In this document: piece by piece, positions 1-5,693 of the stretch | How the letters are laid out: each line of letters begins with the position of its first letter | Position numbering within the stretch: position 1 is the first letter of the stretch | Source of the DNA: Alysiella sp. | GTDB lineage: Bacteria; Pseudomonadota; Gammaproteobacteria; Burkholderiales; Neisseriaceae | DNA length: 7,646 nt | Reading direction: 5' to 3' | Assembly (NCBI RefSeq): GCF_030525755.1 | Contig: NZ_JAUNEC010000065.1 | Coordinates: forward strand, 1-7,646 | Made by a program: the position numbers and the translations under genes | Notes under the pieces: model-generated | Databases searched by the model: none | Seen by the model: only the letters and a program-made list of their open reading frames with translations | Told to the model about the DNA's origin: nothing

Positions 1-1361
1 GCAATGCGGGTGCTGTCCACGCGGCTCATTTGCCCTGCGCCTATGCCGTAAGTCTGACCGCCTTTGCCAAACACAATCGCGTTGGATTTGACAAATTTCG
101 CCACGTTCCACACAAACAGCAAATCTTGCCATTCTTGTTCGGTGGGTTGGCGTTGGGAAACGACTTGCAAATCGGCGCGTGAAATTTGATGAATATCAGG
201 GGTTTGCACCAATAAACCACCGCCCACACGTTTCAATTCAAAACGGTTTGCGCCTGCCTGTAAAGGAATTTGCAATACGCGCACGTTTTTCTTTTCTGCC
301 AAAATCGCCAATGCCTCATCGCTGAATTGGGGCGACATAATCACTTCCATAAATTGATTGTCGGTGATTTGCTTGGCGGTTGCGCCATCTACTTCACGGT
401 TGAACGCGATAATGCCACCAAATGCGCTGGTGGAATCGGTCGCATACGCCAAACGGTAGGCGTTGAGTGGATTGTCGGCAACGGCAACGCCGCAAGGATT
501 GGCGTGTTTCACAATCACACAAGCGGGTTGTTCAAATGCTTTGACCGCCTCCCAAGCCGCGTCTGAATCGGCAATGTTGTTGTATGACAATGCTTTACCT
601 TGCAACTGGGTGTAAGCCGACAGGCTGCCTGAACTGGGGTAAATGTCGCGGTAAAACGCGGCTTGCTGGTGCGGATTTTCGCCGTAGCGCATTTCTTGCA
701 CTTTCAGCCAGCTTTGATTGAATTGTTGTGGAAATGCGTTGATTTGTGGTTCGCCAGACAGTTTTTCATCAGAAACGCTGGTCAAATAATTGGCAATCAT
801 GCCATCGTATTGCGCGGTGTGGCTGAATGCTTTGCGCGACAAATTGAAGCGCGTTTTGTCGGAAAGGCTGCCTGAATGGTTTTTTAACTCGTTGATGATG
901 TGTTCAAAATCGGCATTGTCGGTAACAATGGCAACGTGTTGCCAGTTTTTCGCGGCGGCGCGTACCATTGTGGGACCACCGATGTCAATGTTTTCAATCG
1001 CGTCTTCCAGCGTGCAGCCAGCTTTCGCAATCGTGGCGGCAAAGGGATACAAATTCACGCACACCAAATCAATGTGGTCAATGCCGTGTTCGCGCATGGC
1101 GGCGATGTGTTCGTCCAAATCGCGTCTGCCCAAAATGCCGCCGTGAATTTTGGGGTGCAGCGTTTTGACGCGACCGTCCAACATTTCGGGAAAGCCTGTG
1201 TAATCTGCCACTTCAATCACGGGGATTTGGGCATCGGCAAGCATTTTTGCCGTGCCGCCTGTGGACAAAATTTCTACGCCCATTTCGTGCAGGGCTTGGG
1301 CAAATGGCACAACGCCTGTTTTGTCGGACAGGCTAATCAAGGCACGTTGGATTTTGGGCAT
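1..1361 (-). CDS. purH: Bifunctional AICAR formyltransferase / IMP cyclohydrolase (PurH), 3'-truncated by window edge
   Basis: PurH catalyses the last two steps of de novo purine synthesis in the cytoplasm: formylation of AICAR with 10-formyl-tetrahydrofolate, then ring closure to IMP. Reading the minus strand from ATG 1361 gives 453 uninterrupted codons; the family is usually about 525 residues, so about 70 C-terminal residues lie outside the window. The N-terminal MGS-like IMP cyclohydrolase domain (about residues 1-145) shows STGGTA, GRVKTLHPKIHGGILGRR and IGGPTMVRAAAKN, with G128-R134 in the last. The transformylase domain shows RYGENPHQ (225-232), the catalytic Lys-His pair K285-H286 in KHANPCG, SAFGGIIAFNREVD, and FVKSNAIV. 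A strong Shine-Dalgarno (AGAAGGAA, 1369-1376) sits 7 nt before the ATG. The gene lies 54 bp after folD on the same strand and contains two in-frame DUS. Its GC content looks higher than its neighbours'. Confidence 0.97.
   Translation of the reverse strand, partial: MPKIQRALISLSDKTGVVPFAQALHEMGVEILSTGGTAKMLADAQIPVIEVADYTGFPEMLDGRVKTLHPKIHGGILGRRDLDEHIAAMREHGIDHIDLVCVNLYPFAATIAKAGCTLEDAIENIDIGGPTMVRAAAKNWQHVAIVTDNADFEHIINELKNHSGSLSDKTRFNLSRKAFSHTAQYDGMIANYLTSVSDEKLSGEPQINAFPQQFNQSWLKVQEMRYGENPHQQAAFYRDIYPSSGSLSAYTQLQGKALSYNNIADSDAAWEAVKAFEQPACVIVKHANPCGVAVADNPLNAYRLAYATDSTSAFGGIIAFNREVDGATAKQITDNQFMEVIMSPQFSDEALAILAEKKNVRVLQIPLQAGANRFELKRVGGGLLVQTPDIHQISRADLQVVSQRQPTEQEWQDLLFVWNVAKFVKSNAIVFGKGGQTYGIGAGQMSRVDSTRI
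622..633 (+). repeat. DNA uptake sequence (exact AGGCTGCCTGAA)
   Basis: Exact Simonsiella-type DUS inside purH. On the purH strand it is read in frame and falls in the peptide SSGSLS, a short small-residue stretch of the kind tolerated in a surface loop. DUS are bound by ComP during type IV pilus-mediated transformation in Neisseriaceae. Confidence 0.9.
865..876 (+). repeat. DNA uptake sequence (exact AGGCTGCCTGAA)
   Basis: Second exact DUS within purH, 232 bp from the first edge to edge. It is read in the same frame and gives the same peptide core, here HSGSLSDK. Confidence 0.9.
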
Positions 1362-1415
1362 TGTGTGTTTCCTTCTCTTGATTTAAATTTACAAAATTCA
1401 GTTTCAAATGGGGTT

Positions 1416-2276
1416 TCAGGCGACCTTATCGTGGTTTTCACAGGCTTCTAATGTGTTTTCCAATAAAGAGGCAATGGTCATTGGTCCTACGCCACCGGGA
1501 ACGGGGGTAATCCATGCAGCACGTTCTTGGGCGGTTTCAAAAACCACATCACCACATAAACTGCCATCTTCCAAACGGTTGATGCCTACATCAATCACAA
1601 CTGCGCCAGGTTTTATCCATTCGCCTTGAACCAAGCCTGGTTTACCTACGGCAACGACCACAATATCGCCCTCTGTAATTTCTTGTGATAAATTTTGTGT
1701 GAAACGATGACAAACGGTTACGGTTGCACCATGCAACATCATTTCCAATACTTGTGGTCGTCCAACAATATTGGAGGCACCAACAATCACCACTTTTTTG
1801 CCTTTGACATTGATGTCATAAGCATCAAGCAGGGTCATAACACCTTTGGGAGTACAGGGGCGCAATAGAGGCATACGCACAGCCAACCGTCCAACATTAT
1901 AAGGATGAAAACCGTCTACATCTTTATCAGGGACAATGCGTTCAATGATGTTTTGACTGTTGATTTGTGGGGGCAGGGGCAGTTGTACCAGAATGCCGTC
2001 TACGGCTGGGTTGTGATTGAGTTCATCTACCAAGTTGAGCAATTCTGCTTCACTGGTACTTTCAGGTAAGTAATAAGAGAATGATTCAAAACCTACTTTG
2101 GTACAGGCGGTGTTTTTGTTGCGGACATAAACATGGCTGGCAGGGTCGCTACCAACGAGTATGACTGCTAAACCAGGTGCACGCAATCCTTTTGCTTTGC
2201 GTATCGCAACTGCTTGGCTGATTTTTTCTTGCAGATTTTCGGAAACAGATTTGCCGTTGATGATTTTGGCAGCCAT
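1416..2276 (-). CDS. folD: Bifunctional methylenetetrahydrofolate dehydrogenase / methenyltetrahydrofolate cyclohydrolase (FolD)
   Basis: FolD oxidises 5,10-methylene-THF with NADP+ and hydrolyses the methenyl product to 10-formyl-THF, a cytoplasmic one-carbon donor for purines and formyl-Met-tRNA. The 286 residues match the usual length (about 285-288). Catalytic positions are visible and match E. coli numbering: Y50 and K54 in YVRNK, Q98 in GILVQLPLP, D121 in DKDVDGFHP. The Rossmann part shows GASNIVGRP (166-174), CHRFTQNL, GDIVVVAVGKPG, VIDVGINR, and the C-terminal PVPGGVGPMTIASLLENT. A Shine-Dalgarno AAGGAAAA (2283-2290) lies 6 nt before ATG 2276. The next gene downstream is purH (54 bp, no terminator seen), whose transformylase consumes the FolD product, so an operon is likely. 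I saw no convincing folD promoter in 2277-2327, so expression could partly depend on read-through. The TGA stop falls inside a 10/12 DUS-like sequence. Confidence 0.98.
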   Translation of the reverse strand: MAAKIINGKSVSENLQEKISQAVAIRKAKGLRAPGLAVILVGSDPASHVYVRNKNTACTKVGFESFSYYLPESTSEAELLNLVDELNHNPAVDGILVQLPLPPQINSQNIIERIVPDKDVDGFHPYNVGRLAVRMPLLRPCTPKGVMTLLDAYDINVKGKKVVIVGASNIVGRPQVLEMMLHGATVTVCHRFTQNLSQEITEGDIVVVAVGKPGLVQGEWIKPGAVVIDVGINRLEDGSLCGDVVFETAQERAAWITPVPGGVGPMTIASLLENTLEACENHDKVA

Positions 2277-2327
2277 AAAGGATTTTCCTTAATTTGAGAT
2301 AAAATGGTTTGTGAAAATGCAGCAATC

Positions 2328-2339
2328 AGGCTGCCTGAA
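2328..2339 (+). repeat. DNA uptake sequence (exact), left arm of hairpin
   Basis: Exact AGGCTGCCTGAA. It faces a one-mismatch inverted copy at 2347-2358, and the two form the stem of the hairpin between the antiporter gene and folD. Confidence 0.88.
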
Positions 2340-2357
2340 AGTGGGTTTCAGGCAGCC
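2329..2357 (-). terminator. Inverted-DUS hairpin after the antiporter gene
   Basis: Arms GGCTGCCTGAAA (2329-2340) and TTTCAGGCAGCC (2346-2357) form a perfect 12-bp GC-rich stem with a 5-nt loop (GTGGG). It starts 8 bp past the antiporter stop codon. Inverted DUS pairs acting as rho-independent terminators are well known in Neisseria. On the minus strand the following bases (TGATTGCTGCATTTT) are only partly T-rich, so termination may be incomplete and some transcript may enter folD. Confidence 0.7.
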
Positions 2358-2358
2358 C
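2347..2358 (-). repeat. DNA uptake sequence, 11/12 match, right arm of hairpin
   Basis: On the minus strand it reads GGGCTGCCTGAA, differing from the consensus only at the first base. Confidence 0.75.
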
Positions 2359-2364
2359 ATTATT

Positions 2365-3789
2365 TTACAGAATTTTAAATACAAAGAAAATCAAGGTATG
2401 CAGAATAAATAAGGGGATTAAAATGCCAAATGACCATATCATATAGCCAAAAAAGCTGGGCATGGGTACTTTTTGCTGTTCAGCAATGGCTTTAACCATG
2501 AAATTGGGTGCGTTGCCAATGTAACTTAGGGCACCCATAAATACTGAACCCATTGAAATGGCAAGTAAAGTATGAAAGAGTGGGGTATACATGAGTTGTT
2601 GAGCATCACCACCCACTATATTGAAAAATACCAAATAGGTTGGAGCATTGTCTAAAAATGCAGACAATAAACCTGTTACCCAAAAATACATGGTGTTAAT
2701 TGGCTCACCTGCATCATTGTGTACCATGCGGATTAAGCCTGAAAATGCTCCCAGTGCCCCTGCCTGTAAAATTGCCAAAACAGGAGCAATGGTAATGAAA
2801 ATACCTGCAAACAATTTTGCAACTTCTGTAATGGGTTCCCAATTGAATTCGTTGCCCGATCGAACTTGTTTTGGCGTAATAAACAGAGAAATAAAGGTAA
2901 TGGTCAATAAAATGGCATCGCGTACCAAATTGGGTAATAAATAAGGTGTACCCCAAATATCAATACCTGGATGTTTAGGCTGCCAAATACCTGATAACAA
3001 TACAGCGCCTATGATGCCTGCCAAAAGCGTAAAATTCCACTTGCCAAAAATTTGCCACTTTTCTTCTTCGGTAGATGTTGTTTCATTGAACTGAATTTCA
3101 TCGGCTTGGCTGTAGTAATAGAGGTCAAGTAAATAAAAAACGGTCAATAAAATTATTGAACTGATGATGACGGGCAACATCATGTATTTAACTGTCCACA
3201 TGAAATCCACACCCTTTAAAAAACCGAGAAATAAAGGCGGGTCACCCAAAGGCGTTAGTCCACCTCCAATATTGGCAACCAAGAAAATAAAAAATACCAC
3301 AACATGAACTTGATGTTTGCGATTGGCATTGGCACGCAGTAATGGACGAATCAACAACATGGCAGCACCTGTTGTACCCATAATAGAAGCCAACAATGTA
3401 CCAATCGTCAAAATTCCTGTGTTTAACTTTGCTGAACCATGTAAATTACCCTGAACCAAAATTCCACCCGAAACAGTATAAAGTGCCAACAGTAATAAAA
3501 TGAATGGAATGTATTCTGCTACCAGCGCATGGGCAATTAAATGCACTGTTTCTGACAAACCATAAGTGAGCATAAACGGTATGAGAAACAACAGCGTCCA
3601 AGCCAAAGTGATTTTACCAAAGTGATGATGCCAAACATGTGAAAACAATACGGGTCCAGTTGCAATAGACAGCAAAATTAATGCAAAAGGTATACCCCAT
3701 ATCAAGCTTAAATCCGAACCATCAAATGATGCGGCGTGTACCCATGCTGGCATCAAGAGAAAAAAGGCGGTAATCAGTTTATTTGACAT
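2365..3789 (-). CDS. Sodium:proton antiporter, ion-transporter superfamily (NhaD/CitMHS-like)
   Basis: Inner-membrane cation/proton or anion transporter, 474 residues from ATG 3789. An in-frame ATG at 3858 would add 23 residues, but it overlaps a perfect -10 box (TATAAT, 3857-3862) and lacks an SD. ATG 3789 has AAGGA 7 nt upstream and begins a signal-like segment ending VHA-AS (about residue 19). About ten or more hydrophobic segments follow. The ion-transporter hallmark is seen twice in mirrored form: MGTTGAAMLLIRPLL (137-151) with NIGGGLTPLGDPPLFLGF (173-190), and LSAFLDNAPTYLVFF (375-389) with GNAPNFMVKAIAEQ (425-438). An acidic, hydrophilic loop (about 229-247) separates the halves. Similar neisserial proteins are usually labelled sodium:proton antiporter, some as putative citrate transporters, and the transported ion cannot be settled from sequence. 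The gene is monocistronic by appearance, with hairpins at both ends. Confidence 0.88.
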   Translation of the reverse strand: MSNKLITAFFLLMPAWVHAASFDGSDLSLIWGIPFALILLSIATGPVLFSHVWHHHFGKITLAWTLLFLIPFMLTYGLSETVHLIAHALVAEYIPFILLLLALYTVSGGILVQGNLHGSAKLNTGILTIGTLLASIMGTTGAAMLLIRPLLRANANRKHQVHVVVFFIFLVANIGGGLTPLGDPPLFLGFLKGVDFMWTVKYMMLPVIISSIILLTVFYLLDLYYYSQADEIQFNETTSTEEEKWQIFGKWNFTLLAGIIGAVLLSGIWQPKHPGIDIWGTPYLLPNLVRDAILLTITFISLFITPKQVRSGNEFNWEPITEVAKLFAGIFITIAPVLAILQAGALGAFSGLIRMVHNDAGEPINTMYFWVTGLLSAFLDNAPTYLVFFNIVGGDAQQLMYTPLFHTLLAISMGSVFMGALSYIGNAPNFMVKAIAEQQKVPMPSFFGYMIWSFGILIPLFILHTLIFFVFKIL

Positions 3790-3796
3790 CGTTTTT

Positions 3797-3801
3797 TCCT
3801 T
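3797..3801 (-). promoter_or_regulatory. Ribosome binding site that fixes the antiporter start
   Basis: AAGGA on the minus strand, 7 nt before ATG 3789. It supports the 474-residue start over the 497-residue in-frame alternative. Confidence 0.85.
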
Positions 3802-3829
3802 ATTATTGGTTATGTGGTTTTGGGATTTT

Positions 3830-3849
3830 AAACAGTATTTCAACTGTTT
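3830..3849. repeat. Inverted repeat at the antiporter transcription start
   Basis: AAACAGT (3830-3836) and ACTGTTT (3843-3849) are perfect 7-bp inverted arms around a 6-nt loop (ATTTCA). With the -10 box at 3857-3862, transcription would start near 3850, so the repeat would occupy roughly the first 20 nt of the mRNA. It could be an operator at +1 or a 5' stabilising hairpin; the sequence does not decide between them. Confidence 0.45.
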
Positions 3850-3856
3850 GAAATTC

Positions 3857-3862
3857 ATTATA
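3857..3862 (-). promoter_or_regulatory. -10 box of the antiporter promoter
   Basis: Perfect TATAAT on the minus strand, preceded by a T9 run. Candidate -35 hexamers at 16-18 bp spacing match TTGACA at no more than three of six positions, so the promoter may need an activator or use the T-rich tract as an UP-like element. The predicted start is near 3850, giving a leader of about 60 nt before ATG 3789. Confidence 0.6.
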
Positions 3863-3936
3863 AGAAAAAAAAATCATCTGTACCAGTAAAACACCAAATT
3901 AAATGGGGAATACCACTTATGCCCAAATAACCAAAC

Positions 3937-3948
3937 AGGCTGCCTGAT
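3937..3948 (+). repeat. DNA uptake sequence, 11/12 match
   Basis: AGGCTGCCTGAT differs from the consensus only at the last base. It forms one arm of the terminator at 3933-3968. Confidence 0.75.
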
Positions 3949-3952
3949 AGTT

Positions 3953-3964
3953 TTCAGGCAGCCT
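3953..3964 (-). repeat. DNA uptake sequence (exact)
   Basis: TTCAGGCAGCCT on the plus strand, i.e. exact AGGCTGCCTGAA on the minus strand. It forms the other arm of the terminator at 3933-3968. Confidence 0.88.
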
Positions 3965-3989
3965 GTTTTTGAAATAATGAAATTCAAAC

Positions 3990-4676
3990 TCAATCTTCAC
4001 CAGCAAACGACAACAACAATTGCAATAAACTACTAAATAAATTATAGATTGAGATAAAAATGGTTAATGCAGCACTAATATAACTGTCTTCTCCACCTTC
4101 TAATACGGTACGAATTTGCCACATAATCATCAAAGAACTGATAATAACAAACACCCCAGAAATCGTCAGCGATAAAACAGGCATTTGTAAGAATAAATTA
4201 GCAACGACTGCAATCATACTGACAATCACACCAATCATCAGAAAACGCCCCAACGCATTGGTATCAAATGATAATTTACGAGACAATGCTGCCATCGTGA
4301 AAAATACCGCAGCCGTCATAACGGCAGCAATGGCAACCAACTGACTGCCATTACTGAACATACTACTGTATTGCAACAAAGGACCAATCAAAATGCCCAT
4401 ACCAAATGTAAATACCATTAACAAAGCCACACCAGCTTTGCCATAACGGTTTTTTTCAATGGCAAAGCACATACCATAGAAAAATGCAAATGTGATACCA
4501 ATGGCAATCCAACGATTGCCAATCATTGCCAAGGGATTAAATGCCATACTGACAAACGCACCTGCCGCAGCAGGCAGAAATGATAATGCCAGCAGATTAT
4601 ACGTTTTTTGCAATAAAACTTCTTGAGATGAAACTTCTTTACCAATATGTGTGTAATCTTGCATTCCGTTTTGCAT
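3990..4676 (-). CDS. Bax inhibitor-1 / YccA family seven-helix membrane protein
   Basis: Integral inner-membrane protein of 228 residues, the usual length for bacterial BI-1 members. Hydrophobic segments lie at about 27-47, 54-72, 80-100, 112-131, 142-163, 167-187 and 198-222, giving the family's seven helices. The signature end is present: EGGEDSYISAAL (193-204) opens the last helix and SFAGED closes the protein. In the Bacillus relative YetJ, two aspartates near the last two helices form a pH-sensing, calcium-leak pair; D197 and D228 are candidates here, by inference. E. coli YccA modulates FtsH proteolysis, so a membrane quality-control or ion-homeostasis role is plausible but not shown. 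ATG 4676 has AAGGA 8 nt upstream (4685-4689) and is preferred over Met5. The gene has its own promoter region and a strong terminator, so it looks monocistronic. Confidence 0.92.
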   Translation of the reverse strand: MQNGMQDYTHIGKEVSSQEVLLQKTYNLLALSFLPAAAGAFVSMAFNPLAMIGNRWIAIGITFAFFYGMCFAIEKNRYGKAGVALLMVFTFGMGILIGPLLQYSSMFSNGSQLVAIAAVMTAAVFFTMAALSRKLSFDTNALGRFLMIGVIVSMIAVVANLFLQMPVLSLTISGVFVIISSLMIMWQIRTVLEGGEDSYISAALTIFISIYNLFSSLLQLLLSFAGED

Positions 4677-4696
4677 TTGTATTGTCCTTAAAAATT

Positions 4697-4708
4697 AAAA
4701 AAAAAAAA
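4697..4708 (-). repeat. T12 homopolymer in the Bax inhibitor leader
   Basis: Twelve consecutive A on the plus strand (T on the minus strand), 7 nt upstream of the Shine-Dalgarno. Tracts of this length are prone to slipped-strand length change. It lies in the leader, not in the coding frame, so any effect would be on transcription or translation efficiency. Confidence 0.6.
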
Positions 4709-4722
4709 TTGATATTCAACAA
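4709..4722. promoter_or_regulatory. FNR-box-like site in the Bax inhibitor leader (9/10)
   Basis: TTGAT-ATTC-AACAA matches the FNR consensus TTGAT-N4-ATCAA at nine of ten defined bases. It is centred at 4715.5, adjoining the T12 tract, 33-46 nt upstream of the start codon. With the promoter proposed at 4770-4799 it would lie at about +48, a position suited to a roadblock, not activation. A chance match in AT-rich DNA is possible. Confidence 0.35.
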
Positions 4723-4732
4723 AACTGTTTTG
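4720..4732. repeat. 13-bp palindrome CAAAACTGTTTTG
   Basis: Perfect 6-bp arms around a central T, partly overlapping the FNR-like site. It shares the AACTGTTT half with the inverted repeat upstream of the antiporter gene. It could be a regulator half-site or coincidence. Confidence 0.3.
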
Positions 4733-4769
4733 AGCCTTAAATTAAGTACATCCTTTAAACAGAAATTTA

Positions 4770-4799
4770 AGTATAACAGTTATACATTTAAAATGTAAA
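4770..4799 (-). promoter_or_regulatory. Candidate sigma-70 promoter for the Bax inhibitor gene
   Basis: On the minus strand, TTTACA (4799-4794, 5/6 to TTGACA), an 18-bp spacer, and TATACT (4775-4770, 5/6 to TATAAT). The predicted start near 4763 gives a leader of about 87 nt that contains the T12 tract and the FNR-like site. Confidence 0.5.
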
Positions 4800-4820
4800 T
4801 TTGTTTTGCTATGCCCATTG

Positions 4821-4849
4821 ATATTGTGTTAAATAATTTAACATAATAT
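4821..4849. repeat. 29-bp AT-only-armed imperfect palindrome
   Basis: Core TGTTAAAT-A-ATTTAACA (4827-4843) is perfect. After one mismatched pair (4826/4844), five further pairs, ATATT with AATAT, extend it to 4821-4849. It lies about 90 bp past the fnr stop and about 22 bp upstream of the Bax inhibitor -35. It lacks the GC stem and T-run of a terminator, so a dimeric regulator site is the more natural reading. I do not recognise the regulator. Confidence 0.4.
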
Positions 4850-4938
4850 TGATTATGCGAATCATCTAAAGATAGAAAACCTAAAACACCTTTATTTCTG
4901 TGTTAACTTTAATTCAAAAAAATCCCATTTATTTTCAC

Positions 4939-5664
4939 TTAATCTACAGTTTTATTACCTGTAATCATTTCTTGTAATTTTTCTGCTTGTAGAATTTTAA
5001 TGTGTTTATGTTCTACTGAAATTAAACCTTCTTGGTTAAAGCGTGATAAAGTGCGACTGACTGTTTCCAATTTCAAACCCAGATAGCTACCCATTTCTTC
5101 GCGTGACATACGCAAGATAAAATCATAAGCGGCAAAACCGCGTGAACTTAAACGGTCAGACAAGTTCAATAAAAATGCTGCCAATCTTTCTTCTGCACGC
5201 ATATTACCCAATAACAACATGATATTTTGGTCACGCACAATTTCACGGCTCATTAAACGAAAAAAATGCATATTTAACGATGGTAAATGATGGCTTAATT
5301 CCTCTAAACGTTCAAAAGGCAATTCACATACTTCGCTGTCTTCTAAAGCTACTGCATCGGTAATGTAACTGCCGTTACTGATACCGTCCATTCCCATTAA
5401 TTCGCCAGACATAAAAAAGCCTGTAACTTGGTCGCGACCATCTGGAGTATTAACCGAAGTTTTAAAAAAGCCCGTACGAATAGCAAAAAGCGAGGTAAAG
5501 TGTCCACCAGCATGAAATAGGTACTCACCTTTTTTTAAGCGGCGACTTTGGCGGATAACTGCATTCAGTTTGTCAAAATCTTCGGACTGTAATCCCACAG
5601 GCAAACACAATTCTTTTAATGAGCAGTTTGAACATAGGGGTTTAACAATGGGAATTCTGGGCAT
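4939..5664 (-). CDS. fnr: FNR oxygen-sensing transcriptional regulator
   Basis: Cytoplasmic CRP/FNR-family regulator, 241 residues. An oxygen-labile [4Fe-4S] cluster promotes dimerisation and DNA binding without oxygen. All four cluster ligands are present: C11, C14 and C20 (CX2CX5C) and C113, each exactly nine positions before E. coli C20, C23, C29 and C122. The cyclic-nucleotide-like beta roll spans about 25-115. The dimer helix includes I142 and D145, matching E. coli I151 and D154. The helix-turn-helix (about 187-208) carries ETVSR with E200, S203 and R204, equivalent to the E209/S212/R213 contacts for TTGAT half-sites. An in-frame TGA sits three codons before ATG 5664, fixing the start, yet no Shine-Dalgarno is well placed; AGGA lies 14 nt away. 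fnr is divergent from hemN and shares an FNR box with it. No GC-rich terminator follows. Confidence 0.97.
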   Translation of the reverse strand: MPRIPIVKPLCSNCSLKELCLPVGLQSEDFDKLNAVIRQSRRLKKGEYLFHAGGHFTSLFAIRTGFFKTSVNTPDGRDQVTGFFMSGELMGMDGISNGSYITDAVALEDSEVCELPFERLEELSHHLPSLNMHFFRLMSREIVRDQNIMLLLGNMRAEERLAAFLLNLSDRLSSRGFAAYDFILRMSREEMGSYLGLKLETVSRTLSRFNQEGLISVEHKHIKILQAEKLQEMITGNKTVD

Positions 5665-5674
5665 AAGAAGTCAT
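5642..5674 (-). other. Possible 10-codon upstream ORF overlapping the fnr start
   Basis: ATG 5674 opens a frame of ten codons (MTSYAQNSHC) ending in TAA at 5642-5644, overlapping the fnr start codon in another frame. The only SD-like AGGA nearby is 4 nt before this ATG and 14 nt before that of fnr. The uORF may therefore capture ribosomes and couple to fnr, or it may be accidental. Confidence 0.3.
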
Positions 5675-5693
5675 AAAGTCCTACGAAAGTTGT

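Larger units (their letters stand above)
3933..3968 (-). terminator. Inverted-DUS rho-independent terminator after the Bax inhibitor gene
   Basis: Arms AAACAGGCTGCCTGA (3933-3947) and TCAGGCAGCCTGTTT (3954-3968) form a perfect 15-bp stem with a 6-nt loop. It starts 21 bp past the stop at 3990. On the minus strand the stem runs into TTTGGTTATTTGG. On the plus strand it ends in T5, so it could work in both directions. Confidence 0.85.

Noticed and set aside
270..1451. Several plus-strand ORFs across the purH region, the longest 183 codons (900-1451)
   Set aside because: They are antisense to purH, whose minus-strand frame is uninterrupted and carries all family motifs. None resembles a known protein.
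2277..2327. Sigma-70 promoter for folD
   Set aside because: The best pairing (TTGCTG with TATCTC at 18 bp) matches only three of six bases in each box.
4580..4798. Plus-strand ORF of 72 codons across the Bax inhibitor start and leader
   Set aside because: It is antisense to the gene start and ends in low-complexity AT-rich DNA, with no domain or SD.
4850..4864. TGATT-N5-AATCA as an FNR or Fur site
   Set aside because: The half-site spacing does not fit TTGAT-N4-ATCAA, and similarity to the 19-bp Fur consensus is poor.
4915..4938. Terminator directly after fnr
   Set aside because: There is a T7 run on the minus strand, but the only stem is about five A-T pairs, too weak to call.
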